DNA of 64,000 bases from CAYVLA01 sp964549615 [NCBI: uncultured Thermococci archaeon] (GTDB taxonomy: Archaea > CAYQAE01 > CAYVLA01): contig CAZJVP010000020.1 of assembly GCA_964549615.1 (NCBI GenBank), positions 124,001 to 188,000 on the forward strand, read 5' to 3'. Below are positions 8,873-17,410 of the stretch, one piece after another (position 1 is the stretch's first letter; every line of letters starts with the position of its first letter). The translations under genes were made by a program, and so were the position numbers. The notes beneath the pieces were generated by a model. That model saw nothing but the letters and a program-made list of their open reading frames with translations. It did not search any database and was not told where the DNA came from.

Positions 8873-8881
8873 CTTTAAATC
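8873..8881 (+). promoter_or_regulatory. TATA box of the HTH-CBS gene (divergent region)
   Basis: CTTTAAATC is 22-30 bases before the GTG at 8903, so this mRNA is leaderless. The 31-base gap must also serve the divergent gene that starts at 8871. Confidence 0.6.
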
Positions 8882-8902
8882 TTTGCCCGCCGATCCTCAA
8901 CC

Positions 8903-9526
8903 GTGGCCCTCCTGTCCCTTCCCTCGATCGAGGAGATCAGGAAGCTTCGCAGGAAGCTGGGGCTCACGCAAGCAGAACTCGCCAAGCTGGCGCAAGTTAG
9001 CCAGTCGCTCGTTTCGCAGATAGAGTCGGGCGAGGTCGATCCAAGGCTATCCACGCTAAGACGGATAGTCGATGCCCTAAACCGGGAGGAGACGGGACGG
9101 GAGGTATTCGCCGAGGACCTGCTCGTGAGGGACGTGGTATCCGTCTCCCCGGACGACCTGGTAACGACGGCGGCAAGCATCATGTGGGCGAAGAAGATAT
9201 CCCAGTTGCCGGTGTTGGAGGACGGGAAGAACCTCGGAAGCATTTCGGAGAAGACCATCACTGCCGAGATCGCGAAGGGCGGCACCAAGGACCTAGCTAG
9301 GCGAACCGTGAGGGAGGTCATGTCAGAACCCTTCCCCATGGTCGGCATGAGGTCAAGAATGGAGGTCGTCCTCTCGCTGCTCCAAGAAAGCCCAGCAGTG
9401 CTCGTGCTCGATGGCGGCAAGGTCAGCGGGATCATAACAAAGGCCGATGTTCTGCCGCGCGTGCGGAGCGTGCTCGCGCAGGGCGAAGAGGTTCAGGCGC
9501 GTCCGGCTACCAACAGCTCCAAGTAG
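8903..9526 (+). CDS. HTH regulator with paired CBS domains
   Basis: 207 residues. A Cro/C1-type helix-turn-helix lies at about 8-62, with the motif LTQAELAKLAQVSQSLVSQIE. Two CBS domains follow at about 72-195 (VRDVVSVSPDDLV and REVMSEPFPMVG). CBS pairs bind adenine nucleotides or related ligands, so this looks like a DNA-binding sensor of energy or nucleotide state. HTH-CBS proteins of this type are common in archaea, and their targets are generally unknown. The GTG start is leaderless. The 3' end overlaps the convergent CYTH gene by 34 bases. Confidence 0.88.
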   Translation: MALLSLPSIEEIRKLRRKLGLTQAELAKLAQVSQSLVSQIESGEVDPRLSTLRRIVDALNREETGREVFAEDLLVRDVVSVSPDDLVTTAASIMWAKKISQLPVLEDGKNLGSISEKTITAEIAKGGTKDLARRTVREVMSEPFPMVGMRSRMEVVLSLLQESPAVLVLDGGKVSGIITKADVLPRVRSVLAQGEEVQARPATNSSK

Positions 9527-10014
9527 GACCTCCTCTCGGTCTTCAGTCCCAGCTGCGCCATGATCCCCAGAAGCACGGGAAGCCTTTCCCTATCATGTGA
9601 TGCGGACTCCAGCTCAACGAATCTTCCCAACCCATCGACGTCGTCCAGGTAGAGCAGGGTATCCCCTTTCCTGAACCCCCTTCGCGCCTTGACGACCCGG
9701 GCCGCCTGGGAGAAGCCGAGCTTCTCCAGGATCGATGCGATCTCGGGGGACGTTGGTATCTCGATCTCCTCCCTGGTCTTGGAAACCGCGTCGAGCTTGG
9801 GTCCCTTGTAGGACAGAAACCATCTGCCCGGCTTTGGACCGATCCGGCGCAGCCTTAGAGCCTCGTCCGTCTTGGAGAATTCCCGGCACGGATGCGAGAA
9901 GTAGAGATCCTCTTGGACGACCTTGGGCAGCACCTTCCAGCCCCGCACAAAGCCCTCGATCCTGCGGAGTTCATCCGGGCAGGATACCCTTGCCTTCACC
10001 TCGACCTCGATCAT
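9493..10014 (-). CDS. cyaB: CYTH-domain enzyme, class IV adenylate cyclase (CyaB) type
   Basis: 173 residues from the ATG at 10014, where the conserved EVEVK (ExExK) motif follows directly; the frame upstream crosses the promoter and is not used. Later motifs are EALRLRRIG, SYKGPK and VELES, which supply the basic and acidic tunnel residues that bind triphosphates and metal. Archaeal CYTH proteins may be adenylate cyclases or triphosphatases, and the sequence does not decide. It is divergent from the moaD-like gene. Confidence 0.85.
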   Translation of the reverse strand: MIEVEVKARVSCPDELRRIEGFVRGWKVLPKVVQEDLYFSHPCREFSKTDEALRLRRIGPKPGRWFLSYKGPKLDAVSKTREEIEIPTSPEIASILEKLGFSQAARVVKARRGFRKGDTLLYLDDVDGLGRFVELESASHDRERLPVLLGIMAQLGLKTERRSYLELLVAGRA

Positions 10015-10042
10015 CCCGGCTGGCCGTTGATGCGGGCAGCTG

Positions 10043-10055
10043 AAAAATCTATTAG
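10043..10055. promoter_or_regulatory. Shared divergent AT box (CYTH and MoaD-like genes)
   Basis: The AT-rich AAAAATCTATTAG lies 29-40 bases before the minus-strand ATG at 10014 and 23-35 bases before the plus-strand GTG at 10078. One element probably serves both directions. Confidence 0.5.
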
Positions 10056-10077
10056 CCGTCGGTGCCAAGCTGGAACC

Positions 10078-10356
10078 GTGAAGGTGAAGATCTCCTACTT
10101 CGGCCACCTGCGCGAGAAGGCGCGGGTGAAGTCGGAGACGGTTGAGGTTGAGTCCTCCCTTAGCCTTGGAGACCTCTTGGAGCCAGTCTTGAGGAGGAGG
10201 AACATCCTAGAGGAGGTCTTCGGCACCGAGGATGAGCCCCAGATGCCGGTCAACATCCTGGTCAATGGGAGGAACATGAAGTTCCTTGACGGTATGGACA
10301 CAGCTCTAAGCGAGGGAGACGAGGTGAGCATCTTCCCGCCGACGGGCGGGGGTTAG
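10078..10356 (+). CDS. MoaD/ThiS-like ubiquitin-fold protein
   Basis: 92 residues from a leaderless GTG. It is a beta-grasp protein ending in TGGG, so it has the C-terminal Gly-Gly that an E1-like enzyme adenylates. Family roles are sulfur transfer for molybdopterin, or attachment to proteins as a SAMP modifier; the sequence cannot separate these. The only other cofactor gene in view is the MobA-like gene at 54.5 kb, which is far away. No E1-like gene lies nearby. Confidence 0.85.
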   Translation: MKVKISYFGHLREKARVKSETVEVESSLSLGDLLEPVLRRRNILEEVFGTEDEPQMPVNILVNGRNMKFLDGMDTALSEGDEVSIFPPTGGG

Positions 10357-10376
10357 CACCCACGGTAACGGGCTGG

Positions 10377-10688
10377 CTATCCCTTATAGACGAAGACGTT
10401 GTACATCAGGACGTAGATCACGAACCAGGTTAGCAGGTAGATGTAGAGCCCCTTGGTTAGGACCTTCAGCCTTCCGCCGGCCTCCTGTATGTTGGTCCCA
10501 AACCACTCCACGATGTATGTGCCCATGTAGCCGACTGCGAACACCAAAAACAATATGAGCGCGATAAGCAGCGGTGTCTTCGCTGCGCTCGTGTTGTTCC
10601 TCATTGCGATGTCGACGGAAGTGGTGACAGAGGCAGCGATGATTCCCACAAGGGCAAACGCCAGATACCTTCGAACTTCCTGATCCAT
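10377..10688 (-). CDS. Small conserved-type membrane protein, three helices
   Basis: 103 residues with membrane helices at about 8-28, 38-60 and 80-100 and short loops. I do not recognise the family. The start has GGGAG 11 bases upstream. It lies head to head with the NFACT gene with a gap of only 37 bases. Confidence 0.65.
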   Translation of the reverse strand: MDQEVRRYLAFALVGIIAASVTTSVDIAMRNNTSAAKTPLLIALILFLVFAVGYMGTYIVEWFGTNIQEAGGRLKVLTKGLYIYLLTWFVIYVLMYNVFVYKG

Positions 10689-10725
10689 GATCAGCTAACT
10701 CCCGGGTCGATCGGATTTGCGCCAG

Positions 10726-12621
10726 ATGCACGCGGTTGATATAAATTGTATCGTCAGGGAACTCCAATCGATCATCGGTTCGAGGGTTGACAAGGTCTTC
10801 CAGGACAACCCAAGACAGATCAGGATTCGGTTCTACGGCGGGCCGTCTGGGCGAGCGGAGCTCCTGATCGAGGCGGGAAGAAGAATTCACCTGACGGAGT
10901 ACAGGAGGAAGAGCCCCAAGCTCCCGACGAGTTTCGCAATGTTCCTTAGGAAGCATTTGTCCAACCGAGTTTTGTCCGCCGTATCGCAGCACGATTTCGA
11001 TAGGATAGTGTTGCTCGAGTTCGGCGACATCACCTTGGTTGCGGAGATATTCTCCCAGGGAAACATCGTCCTCCTTGACCGCGACTCCCAGGTCATGCTT
11101 TCCCTCAAGAAAGGACCCGAGGATCGGGTATCCAAGGGCAAGCAGTATGCCTTTCCCAAGCCCCCCGTTTCCCCGTTCGAGATCGCGGACGTGAACGCCC
11201 TTCGCGCAAGCCTTCAACGCGCCGACCTGGTTCGATCGCTGGCCGTGGATCTTGGACTGGGCAAACTCTATGCAGAGGAACTCTGCGCAACCACGGGGTT
11301 GGACAAGGGGACGAAGCCGTCGGAGCTCACTGATCAGGAAGCGCTTGCCATAATCGACTGGATCAAGAAGCTGGAGAGATCCGTATCCGATCCCAAGGAA
11401 CCGGTCATCTATGGGCAAGCGGGGCCGGAGGAGTTCTCGCCCTTCCCACTCGAATCAAGAAAAGACGAGAACCCCACCATTGCAAGGAGCTTCAACGAAG
11501 CCGCGGATCGCTGCTACGCTCATGGCGAGGTGAAGGAGGCGGAGCAGGAGGCGGCCTTGCGAAGAGAGGATGCTTCTCGCAAGCTTGTGGAGAGGCTCCA
11601 GATCCAGCAGACCCAGCTGGAACAGCTTCGATCCAAGGCAAGACAACTGAGGGAGCTCGGCGACCTCGTGTACTCCAACTTCCAGGTCCTGTCGGAATTG
11701 GTGGAGGAGCTTCGCCGCCAGCCCAAAGTATCTAGGCAGAGCATCCTTGAGCCCCTAGCCAAGAAAGGTTTGCGCGACGGTCTCGTCGCTTACGACCCAG
11801 CCACCAGGACCATCACCCTTAGGATCAACGGCGTTGATGTCCCATTGAACCTTCGCCTCACTCTCGGAGAGAACGCGGCCGCATTCTACGACAAGGCGAA
11901 GGACCTAGAGGCGCGCGCGGAGGGAGCGGCACGGGCACTCGCACGCACAAAGATCGAGCTGAGCTCCTCACTTATTAAGGAAGAAGCCCCACCTGCCTTG
12001 GAACTTCGGCCGCAGAAGAAGGAGTGGTACGAGAAGTACAAATGGTTCTTCAGCTCCGACTTGAACCTGATCATAGCTGGGCGCGACGCCCGATCCAACG
12101 AGATCCTAGTGAGGAAGTACCTGGAGGACCAAGACATCTACGTTCACAGCGATACGCCGGGAGCCCCGTCGACGATTGTCAAGCCACATGACGGTCGGAT
12201 CGGGCCCCAAGCTATCCGGGAGGCATGCATCTTCGCATTGATCCACTCGAAGACATGGAAGGCAGGGACCACGTCCGGCGACGTGTACTGGGTGAGAGGC
12301 GACCAGGTTACCAAGAGGCCGACCCCTGGGGAGTATGTCGCCCGAGGCTCCTTCGTCATACGGGGCAAGAGGAACTATCTCAGGGGGCTTGAGGCAAGGT
12401 GCGGCATCGGATGGTTTGGGAATCGATTCATGTGTGGGCCCCTTGAAGCTGTGGCCCATCGATGTTCCCCCGTCCTGGAGATTGCTCCGGGCGAGCAGAA
12501 GAAGAGCGACGTTGCGAAGGAAGTTATCAGGCGTCTGGCACCCAGGGATGTGCCTGCGGACCTGGATCAGGTCATTCAGGTCCTTCCCGGCCGCACCCTC
12601 AGGATCATCGATCGGGCTTAG
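10726..12621 (+). CDS. rqcH: NFACT/RqcH ribosome rescue factor
   Basis: 631 residues from the ATG at 10726 (a TTG at 10717 is possible). Family order is visible: an NFACT-N domain (about 1-230), a charged coiled coil (about 265-330), and an NFACT-R region near 425-525 with WYEKYKWFFSSD, NEILVRKYL and DIYVHSD. RqcH (NEMF/Rqc2) binds split large subunits with a blocked peptidyl-tRNA and adds C-terminal Ala tails to mark the chain for degradation. Acts in the cytoplasm. It is transcribed alone. PAN at 53.4 kb is a plausible later step in disposal. Confidence 0.93.
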   Translation: MHAVDINCIVRELQSIIGSRVDKVFQDNPRQIRIRFYGGPSGRAELLIEAGRRIHLTEYRRKSPKLPTSFAMFLRKHLSNRVLSAVSQHDFDRIVLLEFGDITLVAEIFSQGNIVLLDRDSQVMLSLKKGPEDRVSKGKQYAFPKPPVSPFEIADVNALRASLQRADLVRSLAVDLGLGKLYAEELCATTGLDKGTKPSELTDQEALAIIDWIKKLERSVSDPKEPVIYGQAGPEEFSPFPLESRKDENPTIARSFNEAADRCYAHGEVKEAEQEAALRREDASRKLVERLQIQQTQLEQLRSKARQLRELGDLVYSNFQVLSELVEELRRQPKVSRQSILEPLAKKGLRDGLVAYDPATRTITLRINGVDVPLNLRLTLGENAAAFYDKAKDLEARAEGAARALARTKIELSSSLIKEEAPPALELRPQKKEWYEKYKWFFSSDLNLIIAGRDARSNEILVRKYLEDQDIYVHSDTPGAPSTIVKPHDGRIGPQAIREACIFALIHSKTWKAGTTSGDVYWVRGDQVTKRPTPGEYVARGSFVIRGKRNYLRGLEARCGIGWFGNRFMCGPLEAVAHRCSPVLEIAPGEQKKSDVAKEVIRRLAPRDVPADLDQVIQVLPGRTLRIIDRA

Positions 12622-12705
12622 TCTGCCGGACGATTCCAATCAGAAGCTCGAAATAGACACTTTTATTAGCGAACACGGGCCGCAAAAAACCGTTCACAAT
12701 TGGTC

Positions 12706-12714
12706 GTTTAAAGA
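12706..12714 (+). promoter_or_regulatory. TATA box of the CBS-zinc-ribbon gene
   Basis: CGTTTAAAG lies 24-32 bases before the ATG at 12738, so the mRNA is leaderless or nearly so. Confidence 0.65.
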
Positions 12715-12737
12715 ACAGCTGAACAGAGGGCCGGCTG

Positions 12738-13280
12738 ATGTCTGAGATGCCTGTCAGGGAAGCAATGAAGAGCGACCTGGTCACCGTCAACCGTGGCGAG
12801 ACCATGGACAAGGTAGCCCGCCTCATGACGCAGTGGAACGTCGATGTCGTAGTCGTGATCGAGGGCGGCAAGCCCGTGGGCCTCGTAACAGGGAAGGATA
12901 TACTGACCCAGCTGGTCGCCGAGGACAAGAAGCCATCCAAGGTCCGCGTCCAAGACATCATGTCCTCGCCCCTCATCACGGTGTCGGGGGACGAGACGGT
13001 GTCGGACGCCCTGGACAAGATGATGGAGTTCGACGTCAGCCAACTGCCGGTCTTGGACGGCAACGATCTCATCGGCATAATCTCCAAGGAGGATATCTCG
13101 ACCGCAAAGGAGAAGAGCTATCGGCTGTACGAGCCGGTCGAGGAATACAGATCCGAGGAGGACTACCCGGGCCCGGCGATCTGCGAGATATGCGGCCAAC
13201 ACAACGTCCACCTGCGCGAGGTGAACGGTCGCTACGTCTGCGACGACTGCGCCAACATCGCGGAAACCGACAACTTCTAG
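12738..13280 (+). CDS. CBS-pair protein with C-terminal zinc ribbon
   Basis: 180 residues. CBS domains lie at about 3-60 (VREAMKSDLVTV) and 68-127 (VQDIMSSPLITV), then a linker, then one zinc ribbon with CEIC and CDDC near 155-175. The CBS pair would bind a nucleotide and the ribbon a partner or nucleic acid. The overall job is unknown. Its stop shares a CTAG with the stop of the convergent glycosidase-like gene. Confidence 0.85.
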   Translation: MSEMPVREAMKSDLVTVNRGETMDKVARLMTQWNVDVVVVIEGGKPVGLVTGKDILTQLVAEDKKPSKVRVQDIMSSPLITVSGDETVSDALDKMMEFDVSQLPVLDGNDLIGIISKEDISTAKEKSYRLYEPVEEYRSEEDYPGPAICEICGQHNVHLREVNGRYVCDDCANIAETDNF

Positions 13281-14971
13281 GAACCTTTAGCGGTCAAGGA
13301 CCATCGAAGCCCCTTTATGGCCTTCCCCTCTTCCCCGATGATTCTGAAGTAGAATCCCCATGCACCGCGATGGTTGGTCACCTTCAGCATGATAGGGATC
13401 GTTCCCCCCGGTAGTTCGACCGTCATCCGGTCCTGATCGGGTTCGGCGCCCCTTATTTTGTCGAGCGCGAAGACCTGCCTGCCCCCGATCCAGAGCTTTG
13501 CCCCGTCGTCGCTTCCGAGGAGCACCACGCCCCTTGCCCGATCGCGGACATTAGCGTACGTAAGGGCGTACGCGCACATATGCTCATGCGGATGCATGAT
13601 TCGGCGCAGATCCACGAAACCCGTGCTCGCCACGCGGGCCGGGCGCCACCTAACCCTGCCCGATGCACCTTCATACGACGCATCAAGGTCGATCTCCATC
13701 TCCGGCGGGTACGCGGTCGAGAAGCCAACGCCTTCACGGTTGTCAAAGGGCCCAATGACGTTCCAAGCCTTCGGGGAACCCCAGGGGGACAGAAAGTCCA
13801 CCGTCTTCCCCTCGCGGATCCTGCGGGCAGCTTCGCGGATCCTTGAGTCGGGGAACGGCTCTGCTTTCCGCATGACGTCTATGTAGTCCTCAAGGTTCTC
13901 AACCACCGGCAGCTCGTCGCTCGCTTGCCCGTTGTATCGCACCATCTCGTCCTTGCTAAGCTGCCAGAGCGTTGAGCCATGGCAGTATATCCAGACGTAT
14001 CTCTTGCAGACCATGCGCGAGACTGCGAACTGCGTTCGGAACTCTTGGACGGAGTAGTTCTCGCTCTTGTCCGCATAAGACCCAACTATCCTGTCGCCAA
14101 ACTTCTCCCTCTTGCCCCCGTAGCCGAGGAACTTGCCCGTCTCGTCGAAGATCTGACGATAGTACCCCAGCGGCCAGAGCCCGAAGGAGATCGAACATCT
14201 TTGCCTCCAATACGGCCGCGATTCCCTGGCCAGGATCGCCTTAGCGAGCGCGTTTAGATCCTGTGCGTATCTGATGAGCCATTCGGGGTTAGTCCTAAGG
14301 TACGTCTCCTCGGTCAGGAGGTGCAGTCCCCCCGGGCAATCGCGGTCTGCCATCTCAACGCACATGCCACGGAAGAGGTCCGCAGCGAGCTCCCCGTAGC
14401 ACTCCGGTCCCTGAGGGAGGTGAAGGACTTCCATCTCCGGGAATTCCTCGACCATGGATCGCACTATCTGGGCTCCCCGTTGCTCGGACTTCTCGCGCAG
14501 ACGCGAGAACGGGTACCCCGGTTTCCTGTAGCCCTCCCACGATAGGTCGTAGATCTCACTGACGTACTCGATGTCTATGGCAAGCCCCCGGAAAAGGCCC
14601 TCGCGCGCAAAGATCGCGGCCTGCCTGAAGTTCTCCAACAACCGCGCCCATCCCGAATCGTCAAACCAGTCGGGCAGGCGGGTGTAAAAGGCTACCTTGA
14701 TGAAGTTCCGATCGATGCCTTGTTCCGCGCACGCCCGGTTCATCGCCCTGGTCCGTCGAAGAAGGGGATTGCTCGCCCCGACTATGCGTTTGCCATCCGC
14801 AAACCACACATCGCTGTCCCAGTTCGACATTATCTTGGCGAGCATGAAGCCCCGTATTCCGCGTTGCGCCCAAGCACCCGCAGTGTCCGCCACATACTCA
14901 AAGGGGATAGTGGCGAACAGTAGGGTGGCCGGATATTGCGAAGGCGCTTCCTGAGAATCCAACTCGATCAT
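13277..14971 (-). CDS. Glycoside hydrolase-like TIM-barrel protein with C-terminal beta domain
   Basis: 564 residues. The N-terminal 330 residues look like a glycosidase-type barrel, with strand motifs such as GIRGFMLAK, GLAIDIEYVSEIYD and MEVLHLPQGPECYG. From about 400 a linker (WNVIGPFDNREGVGF) leads to a carbohydrate-binding-like beta domain with GSDDGAKLWIGG, the kind of module seen in PA14- and galactose-binding-like tails. I see no signal peptide. The acidic residues in IDIEYVSEIYD could be catalytic (inference). This architecture is best known to me from Planctomycetes-type bacteria. The substrate is unknown. Confidence 0.65.
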   Translation of the reverse strand: MIELDSQEAPSQYPATLLFATIPFEYVADTAGAWAQRGIRGFMLAKIMSNWDSDVWFADGKRIVGASNPLLRRTRAMNRACAEQGIDRNFIKVAFYTRLPDWFDDSGWARLLENFRQAAIFAREGLFRGLAIDIEYVSEIYDLSWEGYRKPGYPFSRLREKSEQRGAQIVRSMVEEFPEMEVLHLPQGPECYGELAADLFRGMCVEMADRDCPGGLHLLTEETYLRTNPEWLIRYAQDLNALAKAILARESRPYWRQRCSISFGLWPLGYYRQIFDETGKFLGYGGKREKFGDRIVGSYADKSENYSVQEFRTQFAVSRMVCKRYVWIYCHGSTLWQLSKDEMVRYNGQASDELPVVENLEDYIDVMRKAEPFPDSRIREAARRIREGKTVDFLSPWGSPKAWNVIGPFDNREGVGFSTAYPPEMEIDLDASYEGASGRVRWRPARVASTGFVDLRRIMHPHEHMCAYALTYANVRDRARGVVLLGSDDGAKLWIGGRQVFALDKIRGAEPDQDRMTVELPGGTIPIMLKVTNHRGAWGFYFRIIGEEGKAIKGLRWSLTAKGS

Positions 14972-14996
14972 CCTCGCCAGTAGCCCAGGTGCTGCG

Positions 14997-15009
14997 GATA
15001 ATTATTTCG
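14997..15009 (-). promoter_or_regulatory. TATA box of the glycosidase-like gene
   Basis: GAAATAATTATCC is about 26 bases before the ATG at 14971, indicating a leaderless message. Confidence 0.6.
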
Positions 15010-15215
15010 CACCATTCCCGCGAAAGACTCCCGTGGTTGCGAGCATTGCCCGCTTGCCCAGTTTCGGGACGATCGTCCTAGTATCCGTGATATCGGGTTC
15101 AACTCTGATCCACAGGAGGAAGGCATCCTGCCCGAAGACATGGGTCCGACGGGCACCATCGGCGACGCCCGGTCCAAGCTGAAGGCGAGCCCGAGACCTG
15201 CCATCCCACCTAAGG

Positions 15216-16082
15216 TCAGGACTGCAGGCGAATTGCCTCCGGCCCCTTCGTTGCCCCGAGAACCAGTTTGTAAGGAACCTCCTCCATCAGGTTCTCGATC
15301 CCGGATCTGGACTCAAAGATCGACGGGTCAAGGAACTCCTCTATCGGCCCCTCTTCCTTTGCCTCGCGGGACACGCCGTACCAGTATACGATCATCCCGT
15401 GGCCATAGGCCTCTTCGTACCGGCTGACCTGGTATCTGTGGTGTCTGCGTATGTGCTGCAGATCGCCGAAGAAGGCCTTGCTCTCAATCCAACAGATGTT
15501 GTTCCTGCCGTCTATCCTCTGCGGTGACTGAAAGAGAAAGTCAGGGGTCGGAATGCCGGCTCCAGCCTTTTGGTCCTGCTCGGTCTGGAACTTCAGCCCC
15601 TTCTCGGAAAGCCAACTGGTCAAGAGGGCCTCGCCCACCTTGCCGAGCTCCCGGTAGATCTGGAGGGACCAAGGGGAGTCCATGTAGTCCGACCTGACCA
15701 CCCTGGCTATCTCGGATGCCATTCGCCTGTGATCCCTGGGGAGGTCGTGCTCGATCTCAGTGCCCATGACCATCTTGCGGAAGTCCGTCTTCGACACCCC
15801 GATCTCCGATGCTATGATGCGACCGATCACGATTGGGGGAAACGACCTCATTCGGGCGATCGTCTCAACCGTTTCACCCCTTCTCCACTGTCCCGCCAAC
15901 CTGGGCGAGAGAGCCTTCACCTTCCAGTAGTTTCGTATCACGTACCGCCTGTAGTCCTGGGTGTGGATGGCTACCAAAAGACCCGTTGGCAGGCCGGTTG
16001 CCCGGTGGATTCGAGGAATGTCGCCGATCCATCTGATGCGAGACGATAGAGCCCGGCACTCCCTCTCAGTGAGTTCCCTCAA
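15216..16082 (-). CDS. TPD-motif nuclease-like protein, CDIN1 (C15orf41) homologue
   Basis: 288 residues. Two helix-turn-helix-like segments lie in the first 110 residues (for example 70-105). The C-terminal domain has the TPD signature at 179-181 and WIESKAFFGD at 198-207. With E151, D181, E200 and K202 these fit the PD-(D/E)xK nuclease pattern. The human member CDIN1 binds Codanin-1 and is mutated in congenital dyserythropoietic anaemia I; archaeal members are known but have no assigned function. It probably cuts or binds DNA or RNA (inference). The gene stands alone. Confidence 0.8.
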   Translation of the reverse strand: MRELTERECRALSSRIRWIGDIPRIHRATGLPTGLLVAIHTQDYRRYVIRNYWKVKALSPRLAGQWRRGETVETIARMRSFPPIVIGRIIASEIGVSKTDFRKMVMGTEIEHDLPRDHRRMASEIARVVRSDYMDSPWSLQIYRELGKVGEALLTSWLSEKGLKFQTEQDQKAGAGIPTPDFLFQSPQRIDGRNNICWIESKAFFGDLQHIRRHHRYQVSRYEEAYGHGMIVYWYGVSREAKEEGPIEEFLDPSIFESRSGIENLMEEVPYKLVLGATKGPEAIRLQS

Positions 16083-16189
16083 GAAACCATCTTCGAAAGC
16101 GCGGCCGTTCTCGGGCCGCCCAAACTATATCCTTAGGTATTTTTGTGATCTGCCAGATAAATGTCTTACCAATGCCGACCTTGCGTGCA

Positions 16190-17155
16190 TCAAGATTTCG
16201 CCAAGTCGGCGCTCCGGCCCCTTCGGACCTTCTCGCCGTACCATCCTCCGGTAACGTGCAGGTAGGCATTTACCGCCGCGGTGATCCCTTGGCCCACAGC
16301 AACGCCGATCTGATGGACGCCACCCGTGATGTCCCCCGCAGCATAGACCCCCGGGACGTTCGTCTCCTGTCTCCGATTCACCACGATAAAGCCTTCCTCG
16401 TCGGTTGAGACCCCTGCATCCCTTGCCAGTTCACTTCGAGGCACCTCCCCGACGGCGATGAACACGCCATCAACCTCGATGCTCATGATCCTGCCGTCCC
16501 CAGTGTCCTGCAGGACCACTCGATCCACATCTTTCTCGCCCTGGATCTCCACGACCTGCTTGTTCCAGAGCATCTCGATCCCGCTGTCTAGGACTCGCTG
16601 CTTCAGGACAGCATCGGCCCTGAGATCCGATCTCCGGTGCGCCATGAAGACCTTCCCGGCGATCTGCCTTAGATACAGGGCCTCCATCGCCGCCGCGTTC
16701 CCCCCGCCCACCACCATCACTCTGCTCCCCCTGAAGAAAACGCCATCGCACACGGCACAGTAACTCACGCCGCGGCCCCTGAACCGCTCCTCTCCAGGGA
16801 CTCCCAGTCCCTTGTGGGTACAACCAGTAGCAATTATGACGGCGTCTGAGCGAATCTCATCAGAGGCGGTGACCACACGTTTGCTTTCCCTGCCAAGATC
16901 CAGCCGCACAACCGTCTCAGGGATGATTGTCCTGAGGCCGGCAGATTCAGCCTGCCGACGCATCCGGTCGACGAGTTCAAGCCCGCGGATCGCCTCGACC
17001 CCAGGGTAGTTCTCTACCAACCAAGCCTCAGCGGCCAGACCGCCTGCCACCTCACCTATCAGGATGGTCCGGATTCCAAGCCTGGCGCCATATAGGCCAG
17101 CCGAAAGGCCAGCCGGCCCCGCTCCGACGACCGCGAGGTCGCAATCCTGCGACAT
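16190..17155 (-). CDS. trxB: Thioredoxin-disulfide reductase
   Basis: 321 residues, the full length of the low-molecular-weight family. The FAD motif GAGPAG is at 11-16, the redox pair CAVC at 133-136, the NADPH motif GGGNAA at 150-155, and the final FAD motif YAAGDITGG is near the end. It reduces thioredoxin or a similar small dithiol protein in the cytoplasm. GGAGAGG stands just before the ATG. No thioredoxin gene is in this window. Confidence 0.95.
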   Translation of the reverse strand: MSQDCDLAVVGAGPAGLSAGLYGARLGIRTILIGEVAGGLAAEAWLVENYPGVEAIRGLELVDRMRRQAESAGLRTIIPETVVRLDLGRESKRVVTASDEIRSDAVIIATGCTHKGLGVPGEERFRGRGVSYCAVCDGVFFRGSRVMVVGGGNAAAMEALYLRQIAGKVFMAHRRSDLRADAVLKQRVLDSGIEMLWNKQVVEIQGEKDVDRVVLQDTGDGRIMSIEVDGVFIAVGEVPRSELARDAGVSTDEEGFIVVNRRQETNVPGVYAAGDITGGVHQIGVAVGQGITAAVNAYLHVTGGWYGEKVRRGRSADLAKS

Positions 17156-17410
17156 CCTCTCCTGAGCCTCACCGGAGGGGCACCAGAAAAATATGTCGCC
17201 AGGTATCTGAGCCCCGCTTCCCCGTGCGTGCTTGGCCCGCCTGTTGTCGCCTCAAGGACATTGCATTCGATGACATCGTCGCTTGGGCTATTCTCGATTC
17301 CAAGCATAAGCCTGGCCTGGCCAGGACCTGACTGCAACGGGGATTCGCGAACCCGCGGCAAGATACGCAAACTTGGCTTCATTTTTCAAGAAACGGTCCA
17401 ACTGCTCTAG

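Noticed and set aside
14968-15204. 78-residue minus-strand frame upstream of the glycosidase-like gene
   Set aside because: It lies over the TATA box at 14997-15009 and reads as compositionally random.
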